Assembly: GCF_900155945.1 (NCBI RefSeq)
Contig: NZ_FTMN01000002.1
Location: 310,001-374,000 of the forward strand
Direction of reading: 5' to 3'
Source: Marinobacterium stanieri
GTDB lineage: Bacteria; Pseudomonadota; Gammaproteobacteria; Pseudomonadales; Balneatricaceae
Length of the DNA: 64,000 nucleotides
Shown: positions 1 to 8,188 of the stretch, piece by piece
Position numbering within the stretch: the stretch's first letter is position 1
Layout: every line of letters begins with the position of its first letter
Notes under the pieces: model-generated
What the model was told of the DNA's origin: nothing
Database searches by the model: none
Seen by the model: the letters and a program-made list of their open reading frames with translations, nothing else
Program-made: the position numbers and the translations under genes

Positions 1-32
1 ACAATCTTGTCAGCACTTCGACAAGAAGGTGG
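1..32. repeat. 32-bp direct repeat, copy 1 (tRNA spacer)
   Basis: Identical to 286-317. It carries a 6-bp stem (CTTGTC/GACAAG, 8-nt loop) and runs into the first bases of a tRNA-Asp-like 3' end. The repeat indicates that the tRNA-Asp unit was duplicated together with its spacer. Confidence 0.85.
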
Positions 33-100
33 TGGAATTTCCGGGACTTGGCGACCCTCGATTCCTATGAGAGCTGACAGGCAGGTATTCTAACCTTTCA
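30..100 (-). pseudogene. decayed tRNA-Asp copy
   Basis: On the minus strand this stretch keeps a 21-nt block identical to the D-arm/anticodon part of the two tRNA-Asp genes (75-95 matches 354-374). It also keeps a tRNA-like 3' end beginning TGGTGGAA at 30. The T arm and the acceptor stem cannot be formed and the 5' acceptor strand is missing. With the identical upstream spacer, this reads as a third tRNA-Asp unit that has degenerated. Exact ends are uncertain. Confidence 0.6.
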
Positions 101-111
101 TCTCTCAAGAT

Positions 112-188
112 TGGCGGAATGGACGGGACTCGAACCCGCGACCCCCTGCGTGACAGGCAGGTATTCTAACCAACTGAACTACCACTCC
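112..188 (-). tRNA. tRNA-Asp (anticodon GTC)
   Basis: A 77-nt cloverleaf with encoded CCA. The acceptor stem GGAGTGG pairs with CCATTCC (one G-U), the discriminator is G, the anticodon arm is CCTGTCACG and the T loop TTCGAGT. Second tRNA-Asp of the cluster, differing from the copy at 315-391 by a few bases in the acceptor stem. Confidence 0.97.
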
Positions 189-192
189 GTTT

Positions 193-268
193 TGGTGGGC
201 GAAGAGGGGTTCGAACCCCCGACCCTCTGCTTGTAAGGCAGATGCTCTCCCAACTGAGCTATTCGCCC
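193..268 (-). tRNA. tRNA-Val (anticodon TAC)
   Basis: A 76-nt cloverleaf with encoded CCA. The acceptor stem GGGCGAA pairs with TTCGCCC, the anticodon arm is CCTTACAAG, the T loop TTCGAAC and the discriminator A. It lies 4 nt upstream of the second tRNA-Asp, so the two are surely cotranscribed and processed from one precursor. Confidence 0.97.
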
Positions 269-285
269 AAAACGTCGGCTTGTTT

Positions 286-317
286 ACAATCTTGTCAGCA
301 CTTCGACAAGAAGGTGG
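286..317. repeat. 32-bp direct repeat, copy 2 (tRNA spacer)
   Basis: Identical to 1-32. It is the spacer between tRNA-Asp (315-391) and tRNA-Val and includes a small hairpin (CTTGTC at 291-296, GACAAG at 305-310) that may act in precursor processing. Confidence 0.85.
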
Positions 318-391
318 CGGAACGGACGGGACTCGAACCCGCGACCCCCTGCGTGACAGGCAGGTATTCTAACCAACTGAACTACCGCTCC
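315..391 (-). tRNA. tRNA-Asp (anticodon GTC), first of the cluster
   Basis: A 77-nt cloverleaf with encoded CCA. The acceptor stem GGAGCGG pairs with CCGTTCC (one G-U pair), the discriminator is G and the anticodon GTC. It is the promoter-proximal gene of the minus-strand cluster Asp-Val-Asp-(pseudo-Asp). Confidence 0.97.
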
Positions 392-448
392 ACTTCTTCA
401 TTCCCGTCGACACTTTGTTGTAACAAGTGCCCCGTGAATGAGGTGCGC

Positions 449-476
449 ATTTTAAGGAGTTCTGAGATGTTGTCAA
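449..476 (-). promoter_or_regulatory. sigma-70 promoter of the tRNA cluster
   Basis: On the minus strand a perfect -35 TTGACA (471-476), a 16-bp spacer and a -10 TAAAAT (449-454) are followed by a GC-rich discriminator (GCGCACC). A GC-rich discriminator is typical of stable-RNA promoters under stringent control. The predicted start lies about 50 nt upstream of the first tRNA. The stretch 480-609 beyond it holds no other feature I can support. Confidence 0.75.
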
Positions 477-609
477 TCACTTAATTTAAAAAAATTTCGT
501 TTTATTTCAGAGCCGTACAAAGATTAACCAAGTCAACACAATGACTTGCGACCCTCGACCACTTGGGCCACAGTCAGGGTACGGCTTGCAAAACGACTGA
601 TGGACCCTT

Positions 610-1161
610 ATGACCGCTACAGAGACAGCCCTTGATCAATTGATGGAGACCTTCCTCGCCTCCTGCGACCAACACCAATACCCAATGACCCCTTTTGATC
701 CCGATTGGCCCAGCGCCTGCTATCGGCATGAAGCCAGTCCGGGCAAAGACGTCAGCTGGCAACCGGTGCGCATTGAAGGGCCATTGGATATGTTCCAACG
801 CCTGAGCGATGCATTGGAAGAAGAGCTGCACCCGGACCTGGTCAGCTACTATAGTCGTTACTGGTCAGACCCCATCAACTGCGTGATGCCAGATGGCACC
901 CAGCTTAGTTTGCTGTTTGCATGGAATAGAGAAGACCTGGAACGACTCCGAGGCAATCTCATTGGCCATGCACTGAGCAAACGCAAGCAAAAGCGCCCGT
1001 TGACGCTATTCTTCGGTGTAGTAGAGCCCGACACCAATGACATGATCAGCCTCAACAATCAGGATGGCAGCATTTGGCTGGAAAAACCTGGCAAGGCACC
1101 ACATACCCGACTGGCTGACACCCTGGCTGATTTTTTGCGCCAGCTATCACCCGCTCTGTAA
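610..1161 (+). CDS. syd: SecY-interacting protein Syd
   Basis: A 183-aa soluble protein matching the Syd family along its full length (E. coli Syd is 181 aa). Recognisable blocks are the YSRYWSDP segment, FAWNREDLERLRGNLIGH and a C-terminal DTLADFLRQL helix. Syd binds cytosolic loops of SecY at the inner membrane and is thought to monitor the translocon. No signal peptide or membrane segment is present, as expected. The gene stands alone between the tRNA cluster and a convergent gene, and its stop codon abuts the palindromic element at 1162-1323. Confidence 0.92.
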   Translation: MTATETALDQLMETFLASCDQHQYPMTPFDPDWPSACYRHEASPGKDVSWQPVRIEGPLDMFQRLSDALEEELHPDLVSYYSRYWSDPINCVMPDGTQLSLLFAWNREDLERLRGNLIGHALSKRKQKRPLTLFFGVVEPDTNDMISLNNQDGSIWLEKPGKAPHTRLADTLADFLRQLSPAL

Positions 1162-1323
1162 CAGGGTGTTGAAGCGTTATCGAGGTAGCCGAGGCAAGCG
1201 GAACGCCGCCCGGGCGAAAACAGGCGAAAACAGGCGAAAAAGCGCAGTTTAGTGGACTAAATGAGCATTTTGAGCCTGTTTTTAACGATGCATCGGCAAC
1301 GTAGATAGATTTTCAGCAGCCTG
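1162..1323. repeat. MITE-like palindromic element between convergent genes
   Basis: About 162 bp with imperfect terminal inverted repeats: CAGGGTGTTGAA (1162-1173) against the complement of 1312-1323, with roughly 25 of the outer 35 positions matching. Inside are a tandem CAGGCGAAAA repeat (1221-1240), arms AAAACAGGC (1227-1235) and GCCTGTTTT (1274-1282), and a central palindrome TTTAGTGGACTAAA (1248-1261). The whole can fold into one long hairpin on either strand. It begins directly after the syd stop codon, so it probably also ends transcription of syd and of the convergent gene. Confidence 0.65.
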
Positions 1324-1344
1324 TAAACCGATACACGCTGGCAT

Positions 1345-2013
1345 TCAACCTACACTGAACGCCAGCAGCCGGCTGATCTGGCACAGAGGCCTGCCTGACT
1401 GCTCGCGCAAGTCATTAAACGCCTGCTGCACCAGCTTAAGATCACGCTGTGCGGTCGGCTTTTTCTCGATCACGCCCTGAGCCTTAAGAGCAACCACTAC
1501 ATCATCGGTCAGCATGAAGGTATCCTTGCCCAACATACGCAGAAAATAGGCTCCCGAGTTGCCACCAAGCTGCTTGCCGCGTTTTTTAAGCAGGGACCAC
1601 AACCCGATGATATCCTCCTCCGGCCACTCGGCAATCATTCGGGCAACGCTGCCATACTCCTGTGCCAGGTCGACCATCATCATGGCATTTTCACGAGTGG
1701 ACTTGATCTTGCCAAAGTGCCGAATGATACGTTCGTTATGCATCAGCTCCTCCAGCATTTCATCACTCATCTCCTGCACTGCTTCAGGATTAAAGCGGTA
1801 AAAGGCTTCCTCAAATGCAGGCCATTTGGAGTCGACAAGAGAATGCTTCAACCCGGCACGAAAAATACGCCGCATCATCACTGAAAAGATACGATCATCA
1901 GGTATAGCCGCCAATTCCTGCGCTGACAAAGGCGGCATGCCCAGCAAATCTTCCAACGAACTGTCCGGATGAAAATTCAACGCCTGCTCACAAAGATCCG
2001 ACCACTTTTTCAC
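1345..2013 (-). CDS. DNA-3-methyladenine glycosylase I-like protein
   Basis: A 222-aa protein related to the TAG family of helix-hairpin-helix glycosylases that remove 3-methyladenine from DNA. The diagnostic region is near residues 48-75 (RIFRAGLKHSLVDSKWPAFE), the counterpart of the TAG substrate pocket, followed by a helical core. I do not see the usual Cys/His zinc ligands of TAG, so this is the shorter zinc-free variant or a relative of altered specificity. It is a single gene, divergent from alaA across a 169-bp gap. Confidence 0.75.
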   Translation of the reverse strand: MKKWSDLCEQALNFHPDSSLEDLLGMPPLSAQELAAIPDDRIFSVMMRRIFRAGLKHSLVDSKWPAFEEAFYRFNPEAVQEMSDEMLEELMHNERIIRHFGKIKSTRENAMMMVDLAQEYGSVARMIAEWPEEDIIGLWSLLKKRGKQLGGNSGAYFLRMLGKDTFMLTDDVVVALKAQGVIEKKPTAQRDLKLVQQAFNDLREQSGRPLCQISRLLAFSVG

Positions 2014-2182
2014 ACTCTTCCTCCCGCTGAATTTGAACGCACCCTATACGCCAGACGATGACCTCTGGATTGTACGCCTTCTGGCATGCGCGTATGATTG
2101 GGCACTTTAATTTTGCTGTCCAGTATGCCGCGTTCGCCCACGCACCGCCCGTTCGACGCGCCTGGAACTCAGGAACGAGAAG

Positions 2183-3397
2183 ATGTCTGTCATTCGCAAA
2201 TCGAACAAGCTGATCAACGTCTGCTACGATATTCGTGGCCCTGTACTGCAGGAAGCAAAGCGCCTTGAAGAAGAAGGCCACCGCATCCTCAAACTCAATA
2301 TCGGCAACCCCGCCCCCTGGGGCTTTGAGGCGCCGGAAGAAATTGTACAGGACGTCATTCTCAACCTGCCGGCCTCTCAAGGCTACTGTGACTCCAAAGG
2401 GCTGTTTTCTGCTCGTAAAGCGGTGATGCAGGAGTGCCAGCGCAAGAATATCCGCAACGTGGGCATTGAAGATATCTACATCGGTAACGGCGTTTCCGAG
2501 CTGATCGTCATGGCCATGCAGGGTCTGCTGAACGACAACGATGAGATGTTGATCCCGGCACCGGACTACCCCCTCTGGACAGCAGCCGTTAGCCTCGCCG
2601 GTGGCAACCCCGTTCACTATGTCTGCGACGAGCAGCAGGACTGGTTCCCGGACATCGAAGATATTCGCAGCAAGATCACGCCTAAAACCCGCGGCATTGT
2701 GGTTATCAACCCGAATAATCCGACCGGTGCACTCTATCCCGAGTCACTGCTGCTGGAGATTCTGGAGCTGGCGCGCGAGCATAAGCTGATCGTGTTCGCT
2801 GACGAGATCTACGACAAGATCCTCTATGACGGTGAAGAGCACACCGCCTTGGCCTCCCTGGCCGATGACGTTATGTGCATCACCTTCAACGGCCTGTCCA
2901 AGACTTACCGTGCTGCCGGTTTCCGTTCCGGCTGGATGATCATCAGCGGCCCCAAGCACAAGGCTCGCGACCTGATCGAAGGCTTCGAAATGCTCTCCAG
3001 CATGCGCCTGTGTGCCAACGTACCTTCGCAGCATGCCATCCAGACTGCTCTTGGCGGCTACCAAAGCATCAACGAGCTGATTGTCCCGGGTGGACGCCTT
3101 TACGAGCAGCGCACCCTGGCATGGGAGATGCTGAACGAGATTCCCGGTGTATCCTGCGTTAAACCCAAGGGCGCCATGTACCTGTTCCCGAAACTGGACC
3201 CGGCGCGCTACCCGATCCGCAACGATGAGAAGTTTGCCCTCGACCTGCTGCAGCAGCAGAAAGTTCTGGTGGTTCAGGGCAGCGGTTTCAACTATCCGGA
3301 TACCCAGCATTTCCGTCTGGTTTTCCTGCCCTCCAAAGAACTACTGGCCGACGCCATCGAGCGCATTGCCAATTTCCTGCGTACCTACGAGCAGTAA
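2183..3397 (+). CDS. alaA: glutamate-pyruvate aminotransferase AlaA
   Basis: A 404-aa fold-type I PLP aminotransferase with the length and sequence of E. coli AlaA (YfbQ, 405 aa). It makes alanine from pyruvate and glutamate. Visible motifs are IGNPAPWGF near residue 40, VINPNNPTGALYP (about 173-185), the FADEIYDKI segment, and the PLP-lysine motif GLSKTYRAAGFRSGW near residue 240. The C terminus ends FLRTYEQ. An AGGAACGAGAAG ribosome site precedes the ATG. A strong stem-loop lies just downstream. Confidence 0.93.
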   Translation: MSVIRKSNKLINVCYDIRGPVLQEAKRLEEEGHRILKLNIGNPAPWGFEAPEEIVQDVILNLPASQGYCDSKGLFSARKAVMQECQRKNIRNVGIEDIYIGNGVSELIVMAMQGLLNDNDEMLIPAPDYPLWTAAVSLAGGNPVHYVCDEQQDWFPDIEDIRSKITPKTRGIVVINPNNPTGALYPESLLLEILELAREHKLIVFADEIYDKILYDGEEHTALASLADDVMCITFNGLSKTYRAAGFRSGWMIISGPKHKARDLIEGFEMLSSMRLCANVPSQHAIQTALGGYQSINELIVPGGRLYEQRTLAWEMLNEIPGVSCVKPKGAMYLFPKLDPARYPIRNDEKFALDLLQQQKVLVVQGSGFNYPDTQHFRLVFLPSKELLADAIERIANFLRTYEQ

Positions 3398-3408
3398 CCT
3401 CCCCTCCT

Positions 3409-3436
3409 GCTGACAGCTTCTCGGGAAGCTGTCAGC
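3409..3436 (+). other. perfect 12-bp stem-loop downstream of alaA
   Basis: The stem GCTGACAGCTTC closes a TCGG tetraloop. No T-tract follows (AAAATG), so this is not a classical intrinsic terminator. It may stabilise the alaA mRNA 3' end or partly attenuate reading into the next gene. Confidence 0.55.
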
Positions 3437-3496
3437 AAAATGTCACCCATATGACATATACTCAAAGTCGGACACACCCACCGACAGAGAGTCGCC

Positions 3497-3865
3497 ATGT
3501 TTATCAAGATCAAGAAAAACTGCGGTATCCAGATGGAACACAACGGTCTGGAGACACGTCGCCTTGTGCCTGTAACGTCCAACTTCCTGATTAACCTGAA
3601 CCAGGTGGCCGAGGTCTCCTTCTACACCATCAAGGAGCGCAAGACGCGCTTTGATCTGGAAGGTCACGAATTCGAACTCCCCCTGCAGAGCCGTGTCATC
3701 CACCTGCAGATGAGCTATCTGTACGCCACCATCAAGGAAACCATTAACGGCAACAAAGGCCGTCTGGTGGAACGTCAGTATTACAAGCTGTACTTTGCAC
3801 CCGAGAATGTGGATGCCTATGAAGAGCTGCGCAACCTGATTGAACAGCAGGTGGGAAACCTCTAG
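3497..3865 (+). CDS. conserved-looking hypothetical protein (122 aa)
   Basis: I do not recognise a family. The protein is soluble, with no signal peptide or membrane segment. The N-terminal half reads as beta strands (MFIKIKKNCGIQ, FLINLNQVAEVSFYTIKER, RFDLEGHEFELPL) and the C-terminal part as helices ending NLIEQQVGNL. It lies 99 nt after alaA and before a convergent exonuclease gene. Codon use matches its neighbours. The name is left open. Confidence 0.7.
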   Translation: MFIKIKKNCGIQMEHNGLETRRLVPVTSNFLINLNQVAEVSFYTIKERKTRFDLEGHEFELPLQSRVIHLQMSYLYATIKETINGNKGRLVERQYYKLYFAPENVDAYEELRNLIEQQVGNL

Positions 3866-3891
3866 TCAGAGGCAAAAGACCGTGCACGGCC

Positions 3892-4374
3892 TCAGGCAGG
3901 TGTGGAACCTGCCTGCGCGGCCGCAATTGCCGCCAACAGATGCTCAACATCCGGCAGCGCGCGGTGACGACGAAACTGGGCGCGCGAGATCAACTGGTAC
4001 TGGATACGCTCTTCGCTGCTGAGTACCCTTTCCAACCCCTTCAGCTCGAAGGTCGGCTCAATGCCCGCAGCCTTGAACAGCCGCCCCAGCCAGAAGCTGT
4101 CGTATTCAACGGCATCACTGATAATTTCACAGCCATCAAGTGAGCGATTCAGACGTTCAGCGGCTTCCTTGACACTGACCCCTTCGGCCTCAAGCTTGGC
4201 GAAGGGAATACAGTGCAACTCACTGGCAAAATCATCCCAGAAGGTCCAGTCAGCAACAGAGGTAGGGTCAATCAAAAAACTGTCGTGCTCGCCCGTCTCG
4301 GAACATTTCCACGCCACTTCAATCGGGTAGGATTCCCGTGCCAGACCGCTGGCCTCGAGGTCGATACAGATCAA
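3892..4374 (-). CDS. DEDDh-family 3'-5' exonuclease-like protein
   Basis: A 160-aa protein of the DnaQ-like exonuclease fold. The first metal-binding motif is DLEASG at residues 5-10 (D-x-E), a middle Asp lies in AVEYDSFWLGRL, and the closing motif is HRALPDVEHL (H-x4-D, DEDDh type) near residue 138. It should cleave DNA or RNA 3' ends with two metal ions. The gene follows the methyltransferase at 4381-5286 by 6 nt on the same strand, so the two form an operon that may act on RNA or DNA. Confidence 0.8.
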   Translation of the reverse strand: MICIDLEASGLARESYPIEVAWKCSETGEHDSFLIDPTSVADWTFWDDFASELHCIPFAKLEAEGVSVKEAAERLNRSLDGCEIISDAVEYDSFWLGRLFKAAGIEPTFELKGLERVLSSEERIQYQLISRAQFRRHRALPDVEHLLAAIAAAQAGSTPA

Positions 4375-4380
4375 GTTAGC

Positions 4381-5286
4381 TTACTCCTGTCGCTCATACA
4401 CAAATACCTTGAGCCCACCCGACTCATCCATATCCGGGAAGTCTTCGCCAGCCCCCAGATACCCCTTCAGACTAAACGCTGGCACTTGCTCTGTCATCAT
4501 TGATTCAACAAAGTTACGTGTCTCCAGCGGGTCGTTATGGCAGAGCAGCACATGGGCACCAGGACCGGTTAGCTCAGGCAAACGCTTCAACACCTTCAAG
4601 TAATCCTTTTCAGCCACAAAACTGCCGGGCTGAAAGCTGGGCGGGTCGACAATCACCAGGTCGTAGGGGCCAAGCTTGCGCAGCTTGCCCCAGGATTTTA
4701 GGAGATTCACCGCCAGGTAGCGCACATCAACGCCATCCAGATCGTTCAGACGATGATTGTCTCGACCACGGGATAACGAGCGAGAGCTCATATCAACGTT
4801 TACCACAGACGCAGCGCCCCCTGCGGCAGCGGCCACCGAAAACGCACAGGTATAGGCAAAGAGGTTCAGCACTCGCGCCCCCTTTGCATGCTCACGCACC
4901 CAGGCGCGACCGGGTCGCATATCCAGAAACAGCCCCGAGTTCTGCCAGGCCAGACTGTTGACGCCGTATTTCAGGCCTGCCTCGGTGACCACATGCTGTT
5001 CAGGTATATTGCCCCACAGAACCTGCAAGCCCGCTTCATCCTTGCGACTACGTGGCTGCCAGACCACCGCTTCCACCTGCGTCTGAGACCTCAGCCAGCC
5101 CAGCAACGGCTGAATCGACTCGGGGGATTCCGGCTGATAGGCGCGAATAACCGCCACCGGCGGCAGCCAATCCACTACCAGCCATTCAAAGCCGGGGAAA
5201 CGGCCGCCACGGCCATGAAACAGGCGTCGGACCTCTCCCTGCGCCTGTGCCAGTTGCTGTTCAACCCAGTCAATGACACTCTGCAT
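4381..5286 (-). CDS. class I SAM-dependent methyltransferase (RlmI/RlmK-like)
   Basis: A 301-aa protein with the catalytic half of the RlmI/RlmK-type 23S rRNA methyltransferases. The SAM-binding motif is LNLFAYTCAFSVAAAAGGA (about residue 140), followed by the acidic strand VVNVDMS and the catalytic motif VIVDPPSFQPGSF (about 212-224). It is shorter than full RlmI (about 396 aa) and lacks the N-terminal PUA domain. The exact base modified cannot be read from sequence. First gene of a two-gene operon with the DEDDh exonuclease. Confidence 0.8.
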   Translation of the reverse strand: MQSVIDWVEQQLAQAQGEVRRLFHGRGGRFPGFEWLVVDWLPPVAVIRAYQPESPESIQPLLGWLRSQTQVEAVVWQPRSRKDEAGLQVLWGNIPEQHVVTEAGLKYGVNSLAWQNSGLFLDMRPGRAWVREHAKGARVLNLFAYTCAFSVAAAAGGAASVVNVDMSSRSLSRGRDNHRLNDLDGVDVRYLAVNLLKSWGKLRKLGPYDLVIVDPPSFQPGSFVAEKDYLKVLKRLPELTGPGAHVLLCHNDPLETRNFVESMMTEQVPAFSLKGYLGAGEDFPDMDESGGLKVFVYERQE

Positions 5287-5346
5287 CTGCTTCCCCCGAT
5301 AAAAAAGCGGGCAGTATACCTATTGGCTATTCTATCAACCATGTAG

Positions 5347-5373
5347 ATTGAAACTTTCACTCACTGCCCATAT
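5347..5373 (+). promoter_or_regulatory. sigma-32 (heat-shock) promoter of htpX
   Basis: TTGAAA at 5348-5353, a 13-bp spacer, then CCCATAT at 5367-5373. This fits the heat-shock consensus CTTGAAA with a 12-16 bp gap to CCCCATNT. It lies about 40 bp upstream of htpX, a known heat-shock gene family, which supports the call. Confidence 0.65.
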
Positions 5374-5411
5374 CTAAGCAGCAACACCAAACTAAGGAAC
5401 GATGACCCACC

Positions 5412-6296
5412 ATGATGCGAATCATCCTCTTTCTGGCCACTAACATGGCTGTATTGCTGGTCGCCAGCGTCACCCTGAATATTCTGGGTGTAGAGCACTA
5501 CCTCAGCGGTACCGGGCTCAATCTGACGTCGCTGCTGATTTTCTGTGCCGTGTTCGGCTTTGCCGGCTCCATCATTTCACTGCTGATGTCGAAATGGATG
5601 GCCAAGCGGTCAACCGGTACTCAACTGATCGAACAGCCCCGCTCCGAAGAGGAACGCTGGTTGCTGGAAACTGTGGCCGAGCTGTCGGAAAAGGCTGGCA
5701 TCAAGATGCCTGAAGTCGGCGTTTTCCCGGCTCAGCAGGCTAACGCCTTTGCCACCGGCTGGAACCGTAATGATGCGCTGGTTGCCGTAAGCTCAGGCCT
5801 GATGCAGCGCTTCCGCCCGGAAGAAATTCGTGCAGTGCTGGCACACGAAATTGGCCATGTTGCCAACGGTGACATGGTCACTCTGGCTCTGGTACAGGGT
5901 GTCGTGAACACCTTTGTGATGTTCTTTGCCCGCATTGCAGGCTACGCCGTGGATTCCTTCCTGCGTCGCGATGAAGAAGGCGGCGGTGTAGGCATCGGCT
6001 TCTACATCACGACGTTCATCTTTGAAATCATCTTCGGCATTCTGGCTTCCACTATCGTGGCCTGGTTCTCGCGCCGTCGCGAATACCGTGCCGATGAAGC
6101 CGGTGCTACCCTGGCCAATCCGCATGCCATGATCGGTGCGCTCCAGCGCCTGAAAGCCGAATCCGGCATTCCGGATCAGATGCCTGCTCAGATGACCGCT
6201 TTCGGCATCAACAGCCACCTGAAGCAGGGCTTGATGGCACTGTTTGCCAGCCACCCGCCGCTGGATGACCGCATTGCCGCGCTGAAGCAGCGCTAA
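5412..6296 (+). CDS. htpX: membrane zinc protease HtpX
   Basis: A 294-aa M48B metalloprotease of normal family length (E. coli 293). It has two N-terminal membrane segments (residues 4-25 and 38-58), the zinc motif [10 protein letters not shown] (about residue 144), a further membrane segment near 160-205, and the third ligand region EYRADEAGA (about 222). HtpX degrades misfolded inner-membrane proteins with its active site in the cytoplasm. It is preceded by a sigma-32-like promoter and followed by a strong terminator, so it is monocistronic. Confidence 0.95.
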   Translation: MMRIILFLATNMAVLLVASVTLNILGVEHYLSGTGLNLTSLLIFCAVFGFAGSIISLLMSKWMAKRSTGTQLIEQPRSEEERWLLETVAELSEKAGIKMPEVGVFPAQQANAFATGWNRNDALVAVSSGLMQRFRPEEIRAVLAHEIGHVANGDMVTLALVQGVVNTFVMFFARIAGYAVDSFLRRDEEGGGVGIGFYITTFIFEIIFGILASTIVAWFSRRREYRADEAGATLANPHAMIGALQRLKAESGIPDQMPAQMTAFGINSHLKQGLMALFASHPPLDDRIAALKQR

Positions 6297-6318
6297 GGCT
6301 ACACAAAACCCAAAACAA

Positions 6319-6347
6319 ACGGGGCGCCAACTGGCGCCCCGTTTTTT
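6319..6347 (+). terminator. intrinsic terminator of htpX
   Basis: GGGGCGCC-AACT-GGCGCCCC stem followed by GTTTTTT. It lies between convergent genes. The opposite side (CAAAACAAAC) is less T-rich, so it mainly serves htpX. Confidence 0.9.
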
Positions 6348-6362
6348 GACTGCTTTGTCCGC

Positions 6363-7478
6363 CTAGCGCCCTACCCGATAAAGCACCGCATCTCGATAGC
6401 CTGTATTGACCGGCATCAGCCCGCTCAACTCAACATCCAGCTCGGGATCTCCCGAATCAACGATCAGCGGACGACCTTCCAGTGCATTCAATTTGGTGCG
6501 GGTCGCAACTACATACAGGTTTTCCCGTCCGACCCGACGCAGAAGTTCCGCACTCAATTGCTGGTTGCCACGGCCAATAATATGCCCCTGACCACCAATC
6601 AGCGTAATCACAATTCGTGTCGGCTTACCCTCGGTCAATGCCAACAACTCTGCTGCCGTGCAGTCCGATGCGATCAGCTCACCATCGTGAATCACATCAA
6701 CCCCCAGCAGGCTGTTCTCCAGTCCCAGCTCTTCCATAATCGCAGCAACCGTTGAGCCCGAGCCCATCAAGTAATAGATATCGGGATCCATCTGCTCGAC
6801 AAAGCCGGCGGCTATCTCATCCAGTACCAACACTTCCTCTTCGCGGTTGCTGGCGTTTTTCACATGCTGGATATACTGGTGTTCGGCCGGCACACACATT
6901 TCACCAAAGAAGCGCGCACTCACCCGCCCCTCACGGTAGGCATTCTCATCCAGATCACGAACCTCTTCGTTCGCCAGGGATACCAGCTCGCCTTTTACCA
7001 GCAGCGTCAGCAACTCTCCTGCCGCCTGAGGCGTAAGTGCATAGACCCCCGAATGGATTTTGACGCCGGCCGGCACACCCAGTACCGGAATGCTGTCTTC
7101 CACCGCTTCACAGATATTCCGCGCGGTCCCATCACCGCCGGCAAAGAGAATCAGATCAACGCCAGCCGTCTTGAGCTGTCGTGCAGCAGCCAGCGTATCT
7201 TTCGCCGTGCTGGGATCCGAGGCCGGGGCGCCTAATACCTCGGTGGCAAACCCCAACTCATGCGCAAGGAAGGCGCCCATTGGACCGGCCCAGGTCTTGA
7301 TACAGACATCCAGCCCTTGCAAGGCCTCCAGAGCCGTACGTGTTCGTTTTTCGGCGCGTGGCTCAGCTCCCAGTGCCAACGCCTGCGCAGCAACATCAGC
7401 ACCATCACTGCCCTTCAAAGCAACGCTGCCACCCAATCCCGCGTAAGGATTGATTATCAGTCCTAATCGAAAACTCAT
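6363..7478 (-). CDS. ATP-NAD kinase family protein (AcoX-like)
   Basis: A 371-aa protein of the diacylglycerol/NAD kinase fold. It starts LGLIINPYAGLGG (glycine-rich strand-loop) and carries the family motif FAGGDGTARNI near residue 115, with VLGVPAGVKIHSGVY downstream. This longer form belongs to the AcoX-like ATP-NAD kinases, not canonical NadK (about 290 aa). Its physiological substrate is not certain. It is the last gene of a pdxB-PilZ-kinase run on the minus strand, 8 nt after the PilZ gene. Confidence 0.82.
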   Translation of the reverse strand: MSFRLGLIINPYAGLGGSVALKGSDGADVAAQALALGAEPRAEKRTRTALEALQGLDVCIKTWAGPMGAFLAHELGFATEVLGAPASDPSTAKDTLAAARQLKTAGVDLILFAGGDGTARNICEAVEDSIPVLGVPAGVKIHSGVYALTPQAAGELLTLLVKGELVSLANEEVRDLDENAYREGRVSARFFGEMCVPAEHQYIQHVKNASNREEEVLVLDEIAAGFVEQMDPDIYYLMGSGSTVAAIMEELGLENSLLGVDVIHDGELIASDCTAAELLALTEGKPTRIVITLIGGQGHIIGRGNQQLSAELLRRVGRENLYVVATRTKLNALEGRPLIVDSGDPELDVELSGLMPVNTGYRDAVLYRVGR

Positions 7479-7486
7479 TACCCGCC

Positions 7487-8188
7487 TTACTCAATCAAAC
7501 CGGCATTCTGCAATTGCTGCTCATAGACAAACCCCGCCAGGATCAGGCGCGTATCTTCCTCGAGGTCCACAAACTCAACCCCCTGACTGAATACGGGAAC
7601 AGGGCCGGTTTCCAATTGCTGCACGTTGCGCACCAGGGCAGGCAGTAGCAGCAGGTGATCCATACCGGCCACACTCACCCGCAGGGTGATAAAGAGTTGC
7701 TCCTCAGGCTGAGCCAGCGCACGAGAAGACTCCAGATTAGCGCCCTGCAGGCTGATATCACGACAGACGGCCGATACCGCCGATGCCCCCAGTGACAGTT
7801 CATCCTGCTCCACACGCACACTGAGGTTGATGGGTATACGTGTTTCCTTACGCAGGCGTCGACTCTCGACACGAGCGGGGTACTCCAGGTGCCAATAGCC
7901 GAAGGGCCGGCTTTGCACCTGGACCAGGCGCGTTTCAAAGGTACACAGGTAGTTACCGATCATCATACGAGCTGACATTCGGGTGCCTTCGTGGACAATG
8001 GCACCGCCCGGAGCCAGTTTGGGGGCTGATACCATCAAAGACCCAGGCTCGCGATAACCCAGAAGGCGCGCGGACAGCTTCTGGTTAGGCGCCCTGACGT
8101 CCAGACGAATCGATTCACCCACCGCCGGCGCCAACTCCGCCAGACTGGTCAGCTCATTTCCCAGTATTCGGGACAGATCAGTCATCAT
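7487..8188 (-). CDS. PilZ-domain protein with YcgR-like N domain
   Basis: About 233 aa. The N-terminal half resembles the YcgR split barrel. The PilZ half carries the c-di-GMP motif RRLRKETRIP (R-x3-R) and the DISLQGA block. It is therefore a probable cytosolic c-di-GMP receptor, of the kind that slows flagella or controls surface functions. The start is placed at 8188 (or 8185), where ATGATG follows GGGGG and overlaps the pdxB stop codon. Reading further upstream would only extend into pdxB. Translational coupling to pdxB is likely. Confidence 0.82.
   Translation of the reverse strand: MMTDLSRILGNELTSLAELAPAVGESIRLDVRAPNQKLSARLLGYREPGSLMVSAPKLAPGGAIVHEGTRMSARMMIGNYLCTFETRLVQVQSRPFGYWHLEYPARVESRRLRKETRIPINLSVRVEQDELSLGASAVSAVCRDISLQGANLESSRALAQPEEQLFITLRVSVAGMDHLLLLPALVRNVQQLETGPVPVFSQGVEFVDLEEDTRLILAGFVYEQQLQNAGLIE

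Noticed and set aside
1217-1240. Tandem CAGGCGAAAA units as a CRISPR-like array
   Set aside because: Two adjacent 10-bp units with no spacers; part of the palindromic element. No CRISPR array or cas gene is seen in the window.
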